Below, one piece after another: positions 54,240-61,582 of a stretch of 64,000 bases of DNA. The notes under the pieces are model-generated. The model had not been told where the DNA came from, did no database searches, and worked only from the letters and a program-made list of their open reading frames with translations. Numbering within the stretch: the first letter of the stretch is position 1; every line of letters starts with the position of its first letter. The stretch comes from Panacagrimonas sp. GTDB lineage: Bacteria > Pseudomonadota > Gammaproteobacteria > Nevskiales > Nevskiaceae. The stretch is taken from the NCBI RefSeq assembly GCF_020697055.1, contig NZ_JAJFBP010000002.1, positions 1-64,000 on the forward strand, written 5' to 3'. A program made the position numbers and the translations under genes.

Positions 54240-55709
54240 ATGCAAATCGGGTCTCTCATTCGTCGCGCCGCCCTGCATTACGCCGATGCTCCTTGCCTGA
54301 CCGAAGGGGCACGCACCGTCAGCTTCCGCGAGTTCGATCGCCTCACCGACCAGCTCGGCAACGCGTTGTTGTCGCTGGGCTTGACGCCCGGCGACCGGGT
54401 GGGCGTCCTGCTTCCCAACGGCATCGATTGCCTGATCGCCTACTACGCGCTGGCCAAGGCCGGGCTGATCCGCGTGGGCCTGAACATCCGCGAGACGATG
54501 GACAACCAGCGCTACAAGCTGGGCGAGGTCTCGGCCCGCGGCTTGATCCACGGGCTGGACCAGGGCCTTGGGCACGAGTTCGACATCCCGCTGCCGCGGC
54601 TGCTGGAGCTGATCCAGACCGGCGAGAACAAGCCCTGCGCCATCGACCGGCCGCTGGACGCCCCCTACCGCCTGGCCTTCACCGGCGGGACCACCGGCAA
54701 CGCCAAGGCGGTGACCTTGACGACCCGTGGCGAACTGGCCGAGCTGGCGGCGTTCCTGGCCGACTTCGTTCCCGATCTGAAGGAAGGCGGCACGTTCCTG
54801 CACGCCTCGCCGATCTCGCATGCCTCCGGCGCCTTCTTCCTGCCGGGCCTGGCGCGCGGCGTGCGACACCTGGTGATGACCAAGTTCGAGCCCGCCGAAT
54901 TCCTCGAGCTCGCGGCGCGCGAAGGCGCCACGCACAGCTTCCTGGTGCCGACGATGCTCGCGATGATCCTCGAGCAGGACACGCGGCACGATCCGGAACT
55001 CAAGCTCAGCACGATCTTCTACGGCGCCTCGCCGATCTCGCCGGCCGTGCTGCAACGCGCCGAAGCGCGCTTCGGCCGCGTCTTTGCGCAGACTTATGGG
55101 CAGGCCGAGAGCCCGATGGTCATCACCTACCTGGCGGCCAAGGACCACGACCGCGTGGGCTCCTGCGGCCGGCCGTATTCGTTCGTCGAGGTCGGGATCG
55201 TCGACGAGAATGACAACTTCCTGCCGCCCGGCGAGACCGGCGAGATCGTCTGCCGCGGACCGCAGCTGATGTCGCACTACTGGAACCGCCCCGAGGCCAC
55301 CGAGAAGGCCTTCCGCAACGGCTGGCTGCACACCGGCGACGTCGGTCGCATGGACGCCGACGGTTTCTACTACATCCTGGATCGCAAGAACGACATGCTG
55401 ATCTCGGGCGGATTCAACGTGTATCCGCGCGAGGTCGAAGAGGTGCTGCAGGAGTTCCCGGGCGTGATCGAGACCGCGGTCGTCGGCCTGCCCGACGAGA
55501 AGTGGGGCGATCGCCTGCACGCGGTGATCACCGCGCGTCCCGGCGTGACCGTGGACGACGTGCTCGCCTTCGCAAGAACGAAACTTGCGGGCTACAAGAT
55601 GCCCCGCTCGATGGAGATCTGGCCGGAGCTGCCCAAGTCCGGCGCGAACAAGATCCTGCGACGGTCGGTGCGTGATCGCGTTCTGGCGTCACGCGGTTCG
55701 AGCACCTGA
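54240..55709 (+). CDS. Acyl-CoA synthetase/AMP-dependent ligase
   Basis: This is a 489-residue ANL-family ligase that activates a carboxylic acid to its CoA thioester through an acyl-AMP. It has the P-loop-like TGGTTGNAKAV (a common PK is AK), YGQAESPMV, DRKNDMLISGGFNVYP and the C-terminal catalytic Lys in PKSGANKILRR. The ATG at 54240 has AGGAGG nine bases upstream. A palindromic repeat follows at once, then the 202-aa unknown and PPDK-like genes. Its substrate would feed the downstream carboxylase if the cluster is one pathway. Confidence 0.85.
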   Translation: MQIGSLIRRAALHYADAPCLTEGARTVSFREFDRLTDQLGNALLSLGLTPGDRVGVLLPNGIDCLIAYYALAKAGLIRVGLNIRETMDNQRYKLGEVSARGLIHGLDQGLGHEFDIPLPRLLELIQTGENKPCAIDRPLDAPYRLAFTGGTTGNAKAVTLTTRGELAELAAFLADFVPDLKEGGTFLHASPISHASGAFFLPGLARGVRHLVMTKFEPAEFLELAAREGATHSFLVPTMLAMILEQDTRHDPELKLSTIFYGASPISPAVLQRAEARFGRVFAQTYGQAESPMVITYLAAKDHDRVGSCGRPYSFVEVGIVDENDNFLPPGETGEIVCRGPQLMSHYWNRPEATEKAFRNGWLHTGDVGRMDADGFYYILDRKNDMLISGGFNVYPREVEEVLQEFPGVIETAVVGLPDEKWGDRLHAVITARPGVTVDDVLAFARTKLAGYKMPRSMEIWPELPKSGANKILRRSVRDRVLASRGSST

Positions 55710-55815
55710 AAAGCCATCACCGCAAGGGCGCAAAGGAAAAAGAAAGGACGCGAAGAGGCAATCCAAAAAGAGCTTTGCGACCTTTCTTTTCCGTTTGCGC
55801 CTTTGCGGTCAACGT
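55709..55815. repeat. Long palindromic intergenic repeat, copy 3
   Basis: Left arm AAAAGCCATCACCGCAAGGG with GCAAAGGAAAAAG faces right arm CTTTCTTTTCCG ending TTTGCGGTC. It fills most of the 130-base gap between the ligase and the 202-aa gene. Confidence 0.85.
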
Positions 55816-55839
55816 ATTTGAAGCTTCGAGGAACGACGA

Positions 55840-56448
55840 ATGCAGATTCCGGATGCCCACCTCGTCCTGCACGGCCTCGCGATCAAGAAACACGCGGACG
55901 CCGCAGCGGTCGGCAAGCTCGTGGGCCTGCCGATAGAGCGCGCCAGCAAGGCGCTCGCCGACGCGGTCAAGCGCGGTCGTGCCAACGAGGCGCAGGGCCG
56001 CTTCATCCTCGCGCCGATGGCGCGCATGGCGCTCGACGGCGAGTACTCCAAGTACTACTCGGACCTGCGCGGCAACGCCGACTTCGTCGCCGCCTATGAA
56101 GGATTCGAGCGCATCAACGTGGAACTCAAGCAGCTGATCACCGACTGGCAGACGATCGATGTCGCCGGCAAGCGCGTGCCCAACGACCACTCCAACGCGG
56201 CGCACGACGAGAAGGTGATCAGCCGGATCGGTGACATGCACGAGCGCGCCGACAAGCTCTTCGCCCGTCTCGCGGCCGGCCTGCCGCGCCTGCAGATCTA
56301 TCGCGACCATCTGCTCCAGGCACTCGAGAAAGCCGAGGACGGCGCGATCGAGTGGATCAGCGACGCACGCATCGACAGCTACCACACCGTGTGGTTCGAG
56401 CTGCACGAGGAACTGCTGCGCCTGATGGGCAGGACGCGCGTGGAGTAA
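55840..56448 (+). CDS. Unknown protein with winged-helix-like N-terminus, partner of PPDK-like gene
   Basis: This is a 202-residue protein not assigned to a known family. Residues about 5-60 look like a winged-helix: LVLHGLAIKKHADAAAVGKLVG, PIERASKALADAVKRG and a strand-turn-strand RFILAPMARMAL. The rest is helical, with conserved-looking aromatic and charged residues (EYSKYYSDLRGN, YHTVWFELHEELLRL). It ends nine bases before the PPDK-like gene, on the same strand, so it is probably its dedicated partner or regulator. DNA binding is not shown. Confidence 0.55.
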   Translation: MQIPDAHLVLHGLAIKKHADAAAVGKLVGLPIERASKALADAVKRGRANEAQGRFILAPMARMALDGEYSKYYSDLRGNADFVAAYEGFERINVELKQLITDWQTIDVAGKRVPNDHSNAAHDEKVISRIGDMHERADKLFARLAAGLPRLQIYRDHLLQALEKAEDGAIEWISDARIDSYHTVWFELHEELLRLMGRTRVE

Positions 56449-56457
56449 CCGACGCCC

Positions 56458-57912
56458 ATGGCCACCCCGCTCGGAAAATGGACGCTCGCGCTCGATGGCG
56501 GCGCGGCCCCGGAACGCTCGCTGATCGGCGGCAAGGCCTGGTCGCTGGCGCGCATGCGCGAGCTCGACCTGCCGGTACCGCCGGCCTTCGTCGTCACCAC
56601 CCAGGCCTGCACCGAGTTCCTCAAGAGCGGCAGCGAGCCGCCGGAACTCGCGGCCGAGCTCGCCGCCGGCATCGCCTGGCTCGAAGCGCAGACCGGTCGC
56701 TCGTTCGGCCACGGATCAAAGCCGTTGCTCGTGTCGGTGCGCTCGGGCGCCTCGATCTCGATGCCCGGAATGATGGACACGGTGCTCAACCTGGGAATCA
56801 ACGCGGCGACCGAAGCCGCGCTGGCGGCCGAATGCGGTGATGCGGCGTTCGCACGCGACACGCACCGTCGGTTCGAGGAGCTCTATCGCAGCATCGTGCT
56901 GCGCGGGGATCCGGGCGAGGTTCCCGAAGCGGCGCCGTCGCAGCTGCAGGCCGCGGTGCGCGCGGTGTTCGACTCCTGGAATTCGCGGCGCGCCAAACGC
57001 TATCGCCAGCACAACAACATCCCGGACGACCTGGGCACCGCGGTGACCGTGCAGGCGATGGTGTTCGGCAACCTCGATGCGAACTCGGGCACCGGCGTGC
57101 TGTTCACGCGCAATCCGCTCGACGGAACGCCCGAGCCGTATGGCGAGTACCTGGCCCGCGCGCAGGGTGAGGACGTGGTCTCGGGCAAGTTCACGCCCAA
57201 GCCGCTCGAGGAGATGCGCAAGACCGTGCCGCAGGCGCTCGAGGCCCTGCTGGCCGCGGCGCGAACGCTCGAGCACGAACACCGGGACGTGCAGGACATC
57301 GAGTTCACGGTGCAGCAGTCGAAGCTGTGGCTGCTGCAGTCGCGCGCGGCCAAGCGTGCGGCACCGGCGGCGCTGCGCATCGCGGTGGATCTGGTCAACG
57401 AGGAGCGCATCGACAAGGCCACGGCGCTTTCGCGCGTGACGCCGGAACAGCTCGCCTCGCTCACCAATCCCTGTCTCGAGGATCCGGACAACGGCGGCAA
57501 GCCGCCGCTCGCGGCGGGCGAGTCGGCCTGCCCCGGCGTCGGCATCGGCATGGTCGTGACGGATTCCGACGAGGCCGAGAAGCGCGCCGCCGCCGGTGAA
57601 CACGTGGTGCTCGCGCGACCGACGACGAGCCCCGAGGACCTGCACGGCATGATCGCGGCCAAGGCGATCATCACCGAACAGGGCGGCAGCACCTCGCACG
57701 CCGCGGTGGTCAGCCGCTCGCTCGGCCGGCCCTGCGTGGTCGGATGTGGCGACGGATCGCTGACCGCGCTCAAGGGACGCGTCGTCACGGTCTGCGGCGC
57801 CACCGGTCGCATCCACGACGGCCCGCTGCCGGTGATGCGCCCCAGCGAGGTCAACGATTTCCGGCTCGCGCAGTTCATGGAATGGAAGCGCGTGGCCGAG
57901 CAGAAGAACTAG
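56458..57912 (+). CDS. PPDK/PEP-synthase-like protein without C-terminal barrel
   Basis: This is a 484-residue protein with the ATP-grasp half of pyruvate phosphate dikinase (GGKAWSLARMRELDLPVPPAF, VSVRSGASISMPGMMDTV, DVQDIEFTVQQSKLWLLQSR) and the phosphohistidine domain (GGSTSHAAVVSR with the transfer His; about 420). PPDK is normally near 880 residues and ends in a PEP/pyruvate-binding TIM barrel. That domain is absent here and not encoded just downstream. Truncated PPDKs of this size occur in actinobacteria. It could phosphorylate another substrate or a protein. The gene is coupled to the 202-aa gene and followed by the biotin carrier gene. Confidence 0.75.
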   Translation: MATPLGKWTLALDGGAAPERSLIGGKAWSLARMRELDLPVPPAFVVTTQACTEFLKSGSEPPELAAELAAGIAWLEAQTGRSFGHGSKPLLVSVRSGASISMPGMMDTVLNLGINAATEAALAAECGDAAFARDTHRRFEELYRSIVLRGDPGEVPEAAPSQLQAAVRAVFDSWNSRRAKRYRQHNNIPDDLGTAVTVQAMVFGNLDANSGTGVLFTRNPLDGTPEPYGEYLARAQGEDVVSGKFTPKPLEEMRKTVPQALEALLAAARTLEHEHRDVQDIEFTVQQSKLWLLQSRAAKRAAPAALRIAVDLVNEERIDKATALSRVTPEQLASLTNPCLEDPDNGGKPPLAAGESACPGVGIGMVVTDSDEAEKRAAAGEHVVLARPTTSPEDLHGMIAAKAIITEQGGSTSHAAVVSRSLGRPCVVGCGDGSLTALKGRVVTVCGATGRIHDGPLPVMRPSEVNDFRLAQFMEWKRVAEQKN

Positions 57913-57928
57913 AGGGATACGCTTTTCG

Positions 57929-58411
57929 ATGAACAAGAAGCCGACGGCACAGGATCTCGAATCGCTGATGGACATGTTCGAGAAATCGGACTGGAAGGAG
58001 CTCGACCTGCGAATGGAAGGCTTCGAGCTGTACCTGTCGAAGGACCCCTCGCGACGACGCGGCGGCAGCACGCCGCCTCCCCGCCTGCGGGGAGAGGGCG
58101 CGGGTGAGGGGCCCGCGCCGATCAGTGCGCCTTCCGCAACGTCGGCGAGCGCTTCGGCGGTTCCCGCCCACTGGATCGCCGTGAAGGCGCCCAATCTCGG
58201 CACCTTCTATCGCGCACCCAAACCCGGCGCCGCGCCCTACGTGCAGATCGGCCAGGTGGTCACACCCGAGACCGAGGTCTGCCTGATCGAGGTGATGAAG
58301 CTGTTCACCTCGGTACGCGCCGGCGTCGCGGGCACGGTGCGCCAGATCGCCGTGCAGGATGCGGAGATGGTCGAGCACGATCAGGTGCTGATGTACATCG
58401 AGCCGGCGTGA
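57929..58411 (+). CDS. accB: Biotin carboxyl carrier protein (AccB-like) with repeat-encoded linker
   Basis: This is a 160-residue carrier. An N-terminal acc-like helix region (LESLMDMFEKSDWKELDL) leads to a Pro/Ser/Ala-rich linker and the biotinyl domain with Lys124 in VCLIEVMKLFTS. The linker residues about 50-62 (PPRLRGEGAGEGP) are encoded by a copy of the GGGGAGAGGG palindrome in frame. It lies 16 bases after the PPDK-like gene and upstream of biotin carboxylase. Confidence 0.85.
   Translation: MNKKPTAQDLESLMDMFEKSDWKELDLRMEGFELYLSKDPSRRRGGSTPPPRLRGEGAGEGPAPISAPSATSASASAVPAHWIAVKAPNLGTFYRAPKPGAAPYVQIGQVVTPETEVCLIEVMKLFTSVRAGVAGTVRQIAVQDAEMVEHDQVLMYIEPA
58076..58113 (+). repeat. GGGGAGAGGG palindrome within the accB coding region
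   Basis: The sequence CCTCCCCGCCTGCGGGGAG followed by AGGGCGCGGGTGAGGGG lies inside codons 50-62 and reads through in frame. It matches the intergenic copies at 28282-28400 and 61498-61541 in core and orientation of the GGTGAGGGG edge. Confidence 0.75.
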
Positions 58412-58427
58412 ACTCGATGGACGACAA

Positions 58428-58532
58428 CAGCCGTCACCGCAAAGGCGCAAAGGTGAAAAACGAGGACGCAAGGTTTTTGTTCATCTTTTCCTTTGCGTCC
58501 TTTCTTTTCCTTTTTGCCTTTGCGATGACGTC
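58428..58532. repeat. Long palindromic intergenic repeat, copy 4
   Basis: Left arm CAGCCGTCACCGCAAAGGCG (58428-58447) faces right arm CCTTTTTGCCTTTGCGATGA (58509-58528); the inner arms GAGGACGCAAGG and CCTTTGCGTCCTTTC also face each other. It lies between accB and the biotin carboxylase gene. Confidence 0.85.
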
Positions 58533-58547
58533 TTTGGCTCCTCGTCC

Positions 58548-59903
58548 ATGAAACGACTGCTGATCGCCAACCGCGGCGAGATCGCGCTGCGCATCGTGCG
58601 CGCGGCCCATGCGCTGGGCATCGAATCGGTGCTCGCGGCCTCGGCCGCGGACAAGGACAGCCTCGCCGCCCGGGAGGCCGATCGCACGGTCGTGCTGGGT
58701 CCGGCCAAGGCCTCGCTGTCATACCTGGATCCCAAGCTCGTCGTGCACGCGGCCAAAGCCACCGGCTGCGATGCGCTGCATCCGGGTTATGGATTCCTGT
58801 CCGAGCGAACCGCGCTGGTCACGCTGTGCGAGGACAACGGCATCGCGTTCGTCGGACCGACCGCGACCTCGATGGACCAGGTCGGCGGCAAGATCGCCGC
58901 GCGCGAGCTGGCCGCCGGCGCGGGTGTTCCGCTCGTGCCCGGCAGCGGCGCGCTCGCCAGCGCCGACGAGGCGCTCGCGTTCGCCGAGACGGTCGGCTTT
59001 CCCGTCGTGACCAAGGCCTCCGCCGGAGGCGGCGGTCGCGGCATGGTGGTGGCGCACAGCGCCGCCGAACTTCGCGAGGGATTCGAGCGCGCCTCGCACG
59101 AGGCCAAGGAAGCGTTCGGCGACGGCACGTTGTTCCTCGAACGGTTCGTGCAGACCGCGCGCCACATCGAAGTGCAGGTGATGGGCGACGGCAACGGCAA
59201 GGTGCTGCATTTCGGCGAGCGCGACTGCTCGGCGCAGCGCCGCTACCAGAAGATGGTCGAGGAAGCCCCCGGCGCGATCCTGCCCGACGCGGTGCGCGCG
59301 CGGCTGCACGAGTCCGCGGTGCGCCTGCTGTCCTCGATCAAGTACCGCAACGCCGGCACGGTCGAGTTCCTGTACGACGTCGAGCGCCAGGCGTTCTATT
59401 TCATCGAGGTCAACGCGCGCATCCAGGTGGAGCATCCGGTGTCGGAGCAGATCTGCGGCGTGGACCTGATCCAGATGCAGCTGCGCGTCGCCGGCGGCGA
59501 GCCGCTGGCCCTGGAACAGCAGGACATCCAGCGCCGCGGCCATGCGATCGAAGTGCGCGTGATCGCCGAGGATCCGGAACGTAACTTCGCGCCTTCGCCG
59601 GGCCGCATCACGCGCTGGGTGCCACCCGTCGGCGACGGCGTGCGCCTGGACAGCGCGATGTTCGAGGGCGCGATGGTGCCGCCGTTCTACGACAGCATGA
59701 TCGCCAAGCTGATCGTCTCGGGGTCCGATCGCGCCACGACGGTCACGCGTCTCCAGCGCGCGCTCGACGCCTTCGTGATCGACGGCATCGCCACCAATCT
59801 CAGGCTGCTGCGGCACATCGCCGCGCACCCGGATTTCATTGAAAACCGCATCTCGACGCGCTGGCTCGAGCAGACCCTTCTACCCAGCTTTGCCCGGGGT
59901 TGA
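58548..59903 (+). CDS. accC: Biotin carboxylase (AccC-like)
   Basis: This is a 451-residue ATP-grasp enzyme that carboxylates biotin on the carrier protein with bicarbonate and ATP. It starts KRLLIANRGEIALRIVRAAHALGI, has LHPGYGFLSE, KASAGGGGRGMV, LERFVQTARHIEVQ and FYFIEVNARIQVEHPVSEQ. Length fits AccC. It lies between two repeat copies, with accB upstream and a carboxyltransferase downstream, so the genes form a three-part biotin-dependent carboxylase. Confidence 0.9.
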   Translation: MKRLLIANRGEIALRIVRAAHALGIESVLAASAADKDSLAAREADRTVVLGPAKASLSYLDPKLVVHAAKATGCDALHPGYGFLSERTALVTLCEDNGIAFVGPTATSMDQVGGKIAARELAAGAGVPLVPGSGALASADEALAFAETVGFPVVTKASAGGGGRGMVVAHSAAELREGFERASHEAKEAFGDGTLFLERFVQTARHIEVQVMGDGNGKVLHFGERDCSAQRRYQKMVEEAPGAILPDAVRARLHESAVRLLSSIKYRNAGTVEFLYDVERQAFYFIEVNARIQVEHPVSEQICGVDLIQMQLRVAGGEPLALEQQDIQRRGHAIEVRVIAEDPERNFAPSPGRITRWVPPVGDGVRLDSAMFEGAMVPPFYDSMIAKLIVSGSDRATTVTRLQRALDAFVIDGIATNLRLLRHIAAHPDFIENRISTRWLEQTLLPSFARG

Positions 59904-59912
59904 GACCTCAAC

Positions 59913-60018
59913 CACGTCACCGCAAAGGCGCAAAGGAAAAAACAAGGACGCAGAGTTTCCAATCATTTTTTTCATTGCGACCTTTCTTTTCCTTTGCGCC
60001 TTTGCGGTGACGGCTTTT
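59913..60018. repeat. Long palindromic intergenic repeat, copy 5
   Basis: Left arm CGTCACCGCAAAGGCGCAAA, GGAAAAAACAAGGACGC faces right arm TTGCGACCTTTCTTTTCCTT and GCGCCTTTGCGGTGACGGC. It lies between accC and the carboxyltransferase gene. Confidence 0.85.
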
Positions 60019-60031
60019 TGGAGCACATCCT

Positions 60032-61486
60032 ATGGCCCACATTGAATTCCTCGACGAGACCATGCGCGACGGGCAGCAGAGCCTGTGGGGCATGCGCATG
60101 CAGGCCGGCATGGCGCTGCCGGTGGCGCCGATGCTCGATCGCACCGGTTTTCGCGTGATCGACCTGACCGGCTCCTCGATGTTCGAGGTGATGATCCGCA
60201 CGTGCCGGGAAGATCCCTGGGCCGGGCTGGACCTGCTGACGCAGGCGATGCCGCGCACGAAGATCCGCGGCGGCATGCGCAGCAATGCCAGCGTCACGTT
60301 CCAGGTGACCCCGGATGCGCTGATGGACGCGTGGATGCGCCAGCTCAACCGGCACGGCTGCCGCTCGTTCTGGATCTACGACGTGCTGTTCAACATCGAC
60401 AAGATGCACCGCCTCGCGAAAGTCGCGAAGGAATTCGGCTCGGAAGTCGCGGGCAGCATCATGTTCGCGCTCTCGCCGGTGCACACCGACGAGTACTACG
60501 CCGACAAGGCGCAACAGCTCTCGGCCTCGCCGGACATCGACACGATCCTGCTGTACGACACCGGTGGCGTGCTCGAAAAGGAGCGCCTCAAGACGCTGCT
60601 GCCTGCGATCAAGGCGAAGTCGCGTGGCAAGCCGATCGAGTTCCATTCGAACAACATCCTGGGACAGTCCGCCAAGGCGTATGTCGATGCCATCGAGCTC
60701 GGCGTGAGCATCCTGCACACGGCGAGCCGGCCGCTGGCCAACGGCCCTTCGGTGCCGTCGACCGAGATCATGGTCCACAACATCGAACTGCTCGGACACA
60801 CGCACTCGCTCGACAAGCGCCTGTTCAAACCGGTGGCCGATCATTTCGAGAAGGTCGGCAAGGCCGCCGGGTATCTGGTCAACCAGGCCAACGAATACGA
60901 CGTGCTCGCGATCCAGCACCAAGTGCCGGGCGGCATGACCGGAACGCTCAAGGCGCAGCTCGAGAAGCACGGCATGAGCCATCGCCTCGAAGAGGTGTTC
61001 CGCGAGACCGCGGTGGTGCGCAGGGAGCTCGGCTATCCCGGCATGGCGACGCCGTTCTCGCAGCTGGTCGGCATCCAGGCGGTGCTGAACATCGTCACCG
61101 GCAAGCGCTACGGCACCGTGCCCGACGAAGTGATCCAGTACGCCGCGGGTTACTACGGCCAGACCGTCGCGCCGATCGAACCCAACGTGCTCGACAAGAT
61201 CATGTCCGCCCCGCGCGCCAAGCAGATCCTGGCCAATCCACCCGAACAGCCGACGATCGAGGAGCTGCGCAAGCAGTACGGAACCGACGACGACGACGAG
61301 CTGATCCTGCGCGCGCTGGTGCCGCAGGCGGACATCGAGAAGATGCGCGCCGCCGGACCGATCAAGACCTCGTTCCCGCTGCTGTCGTCGCCCGAGCTCG
61401 ACCAGGTCGCGCGACTGATGAAGATCGCGAAGTCGCCGGTGGTGCAGCTGACGATGGGCGGGATGTCGGTGGAGTTGGCGCGCTGA
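60032..61486 (+). CDS. HMGL/pyruvate-carboxylase-like carboxyltransferase with altered metal site
   Basis: This is a 484-residue TIM-barrel carboxyltransferase in the DRE-TIM superfamily. It opens IEFLDETMRDGQQSLWGMRM (pyruvate carboxylase: DTTFRDAHQSL) and has EDPW (about 60). By my alignment the carbamylated Lys in IKDMAG of pyruvate carboxylase is Tyr175 here (LYDTGG) and the HxH metal pair is HSN (His205, Asn207). The C-terminal 100 residues resemble the PycB/OadA helical tail. It follows accB and accC and should accept carboxybiotin, but the acceptor is unlikely to be pyruvate. Confidence 0.75.
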   Translation: MAHIEFLDETMRDGQQSLWGMRMQAGMALPVAPMLDRTGFRVIDLTGSSMFEVMIRTCREDPWAGLDLLTQAMPRTKIRGGMRSNASVTFQVTPDALMDAWMRQLNRHGCRSFWIYDVLFNIDKMHRLAKVAKEFGSEVAGSIMFALSPVHTDEYYADKAQQLSASPDIDTILLYDTGGVLEKERLKTLLPAIKAKSRGKPIEFHSNNILGQSAKAYVDAIELGVSILHTASRPLANGPSVPSTEIMVHNIELLGHTHSLDKRLFKPVADHFEKVGKAAGYLVNQANEYDVLAIQHQVPGGMTGTLKAQLEKHGMSHRLEEVFRETAVVRRELGYPGMATPFSQLVGIQAVLNIVTGKRYGTVPDEVIQYAAGYYGQTVAPIEPNVLDKIMSAPRAKQILANPPEQPTIEELRKQYGTDDDDELILRALVPQADIEKMRAAGPIKTSFPLLSSPELDQVARLMKIAKSPVVQLTMGGMSVELAR

Positions 61487-61497
61487 GGGCGAAAAAG

Positions 61498-61541
61498 CGG
61501 CCCTTCACCCCAACCCCCTCCCGCTGCGCGGGGAGAGGGAG
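61498..61541. repeat. GGGGAGAGGG palindromic repeat downstream of the carboxyltransferase
   Basis: CGGCCCTTCACCCCAACCCC followed by CTCCCGC, TG, CGCGGGGAGAGGGAG. It occupies much of the gap between the carboxyltransferase and the convergent thiolase. Confidence 0.75.
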
Positions 61542-61582
61542 TTCGAGGATATGCGTCCGACCGGCAGGCCGAAGCCGTGCGT

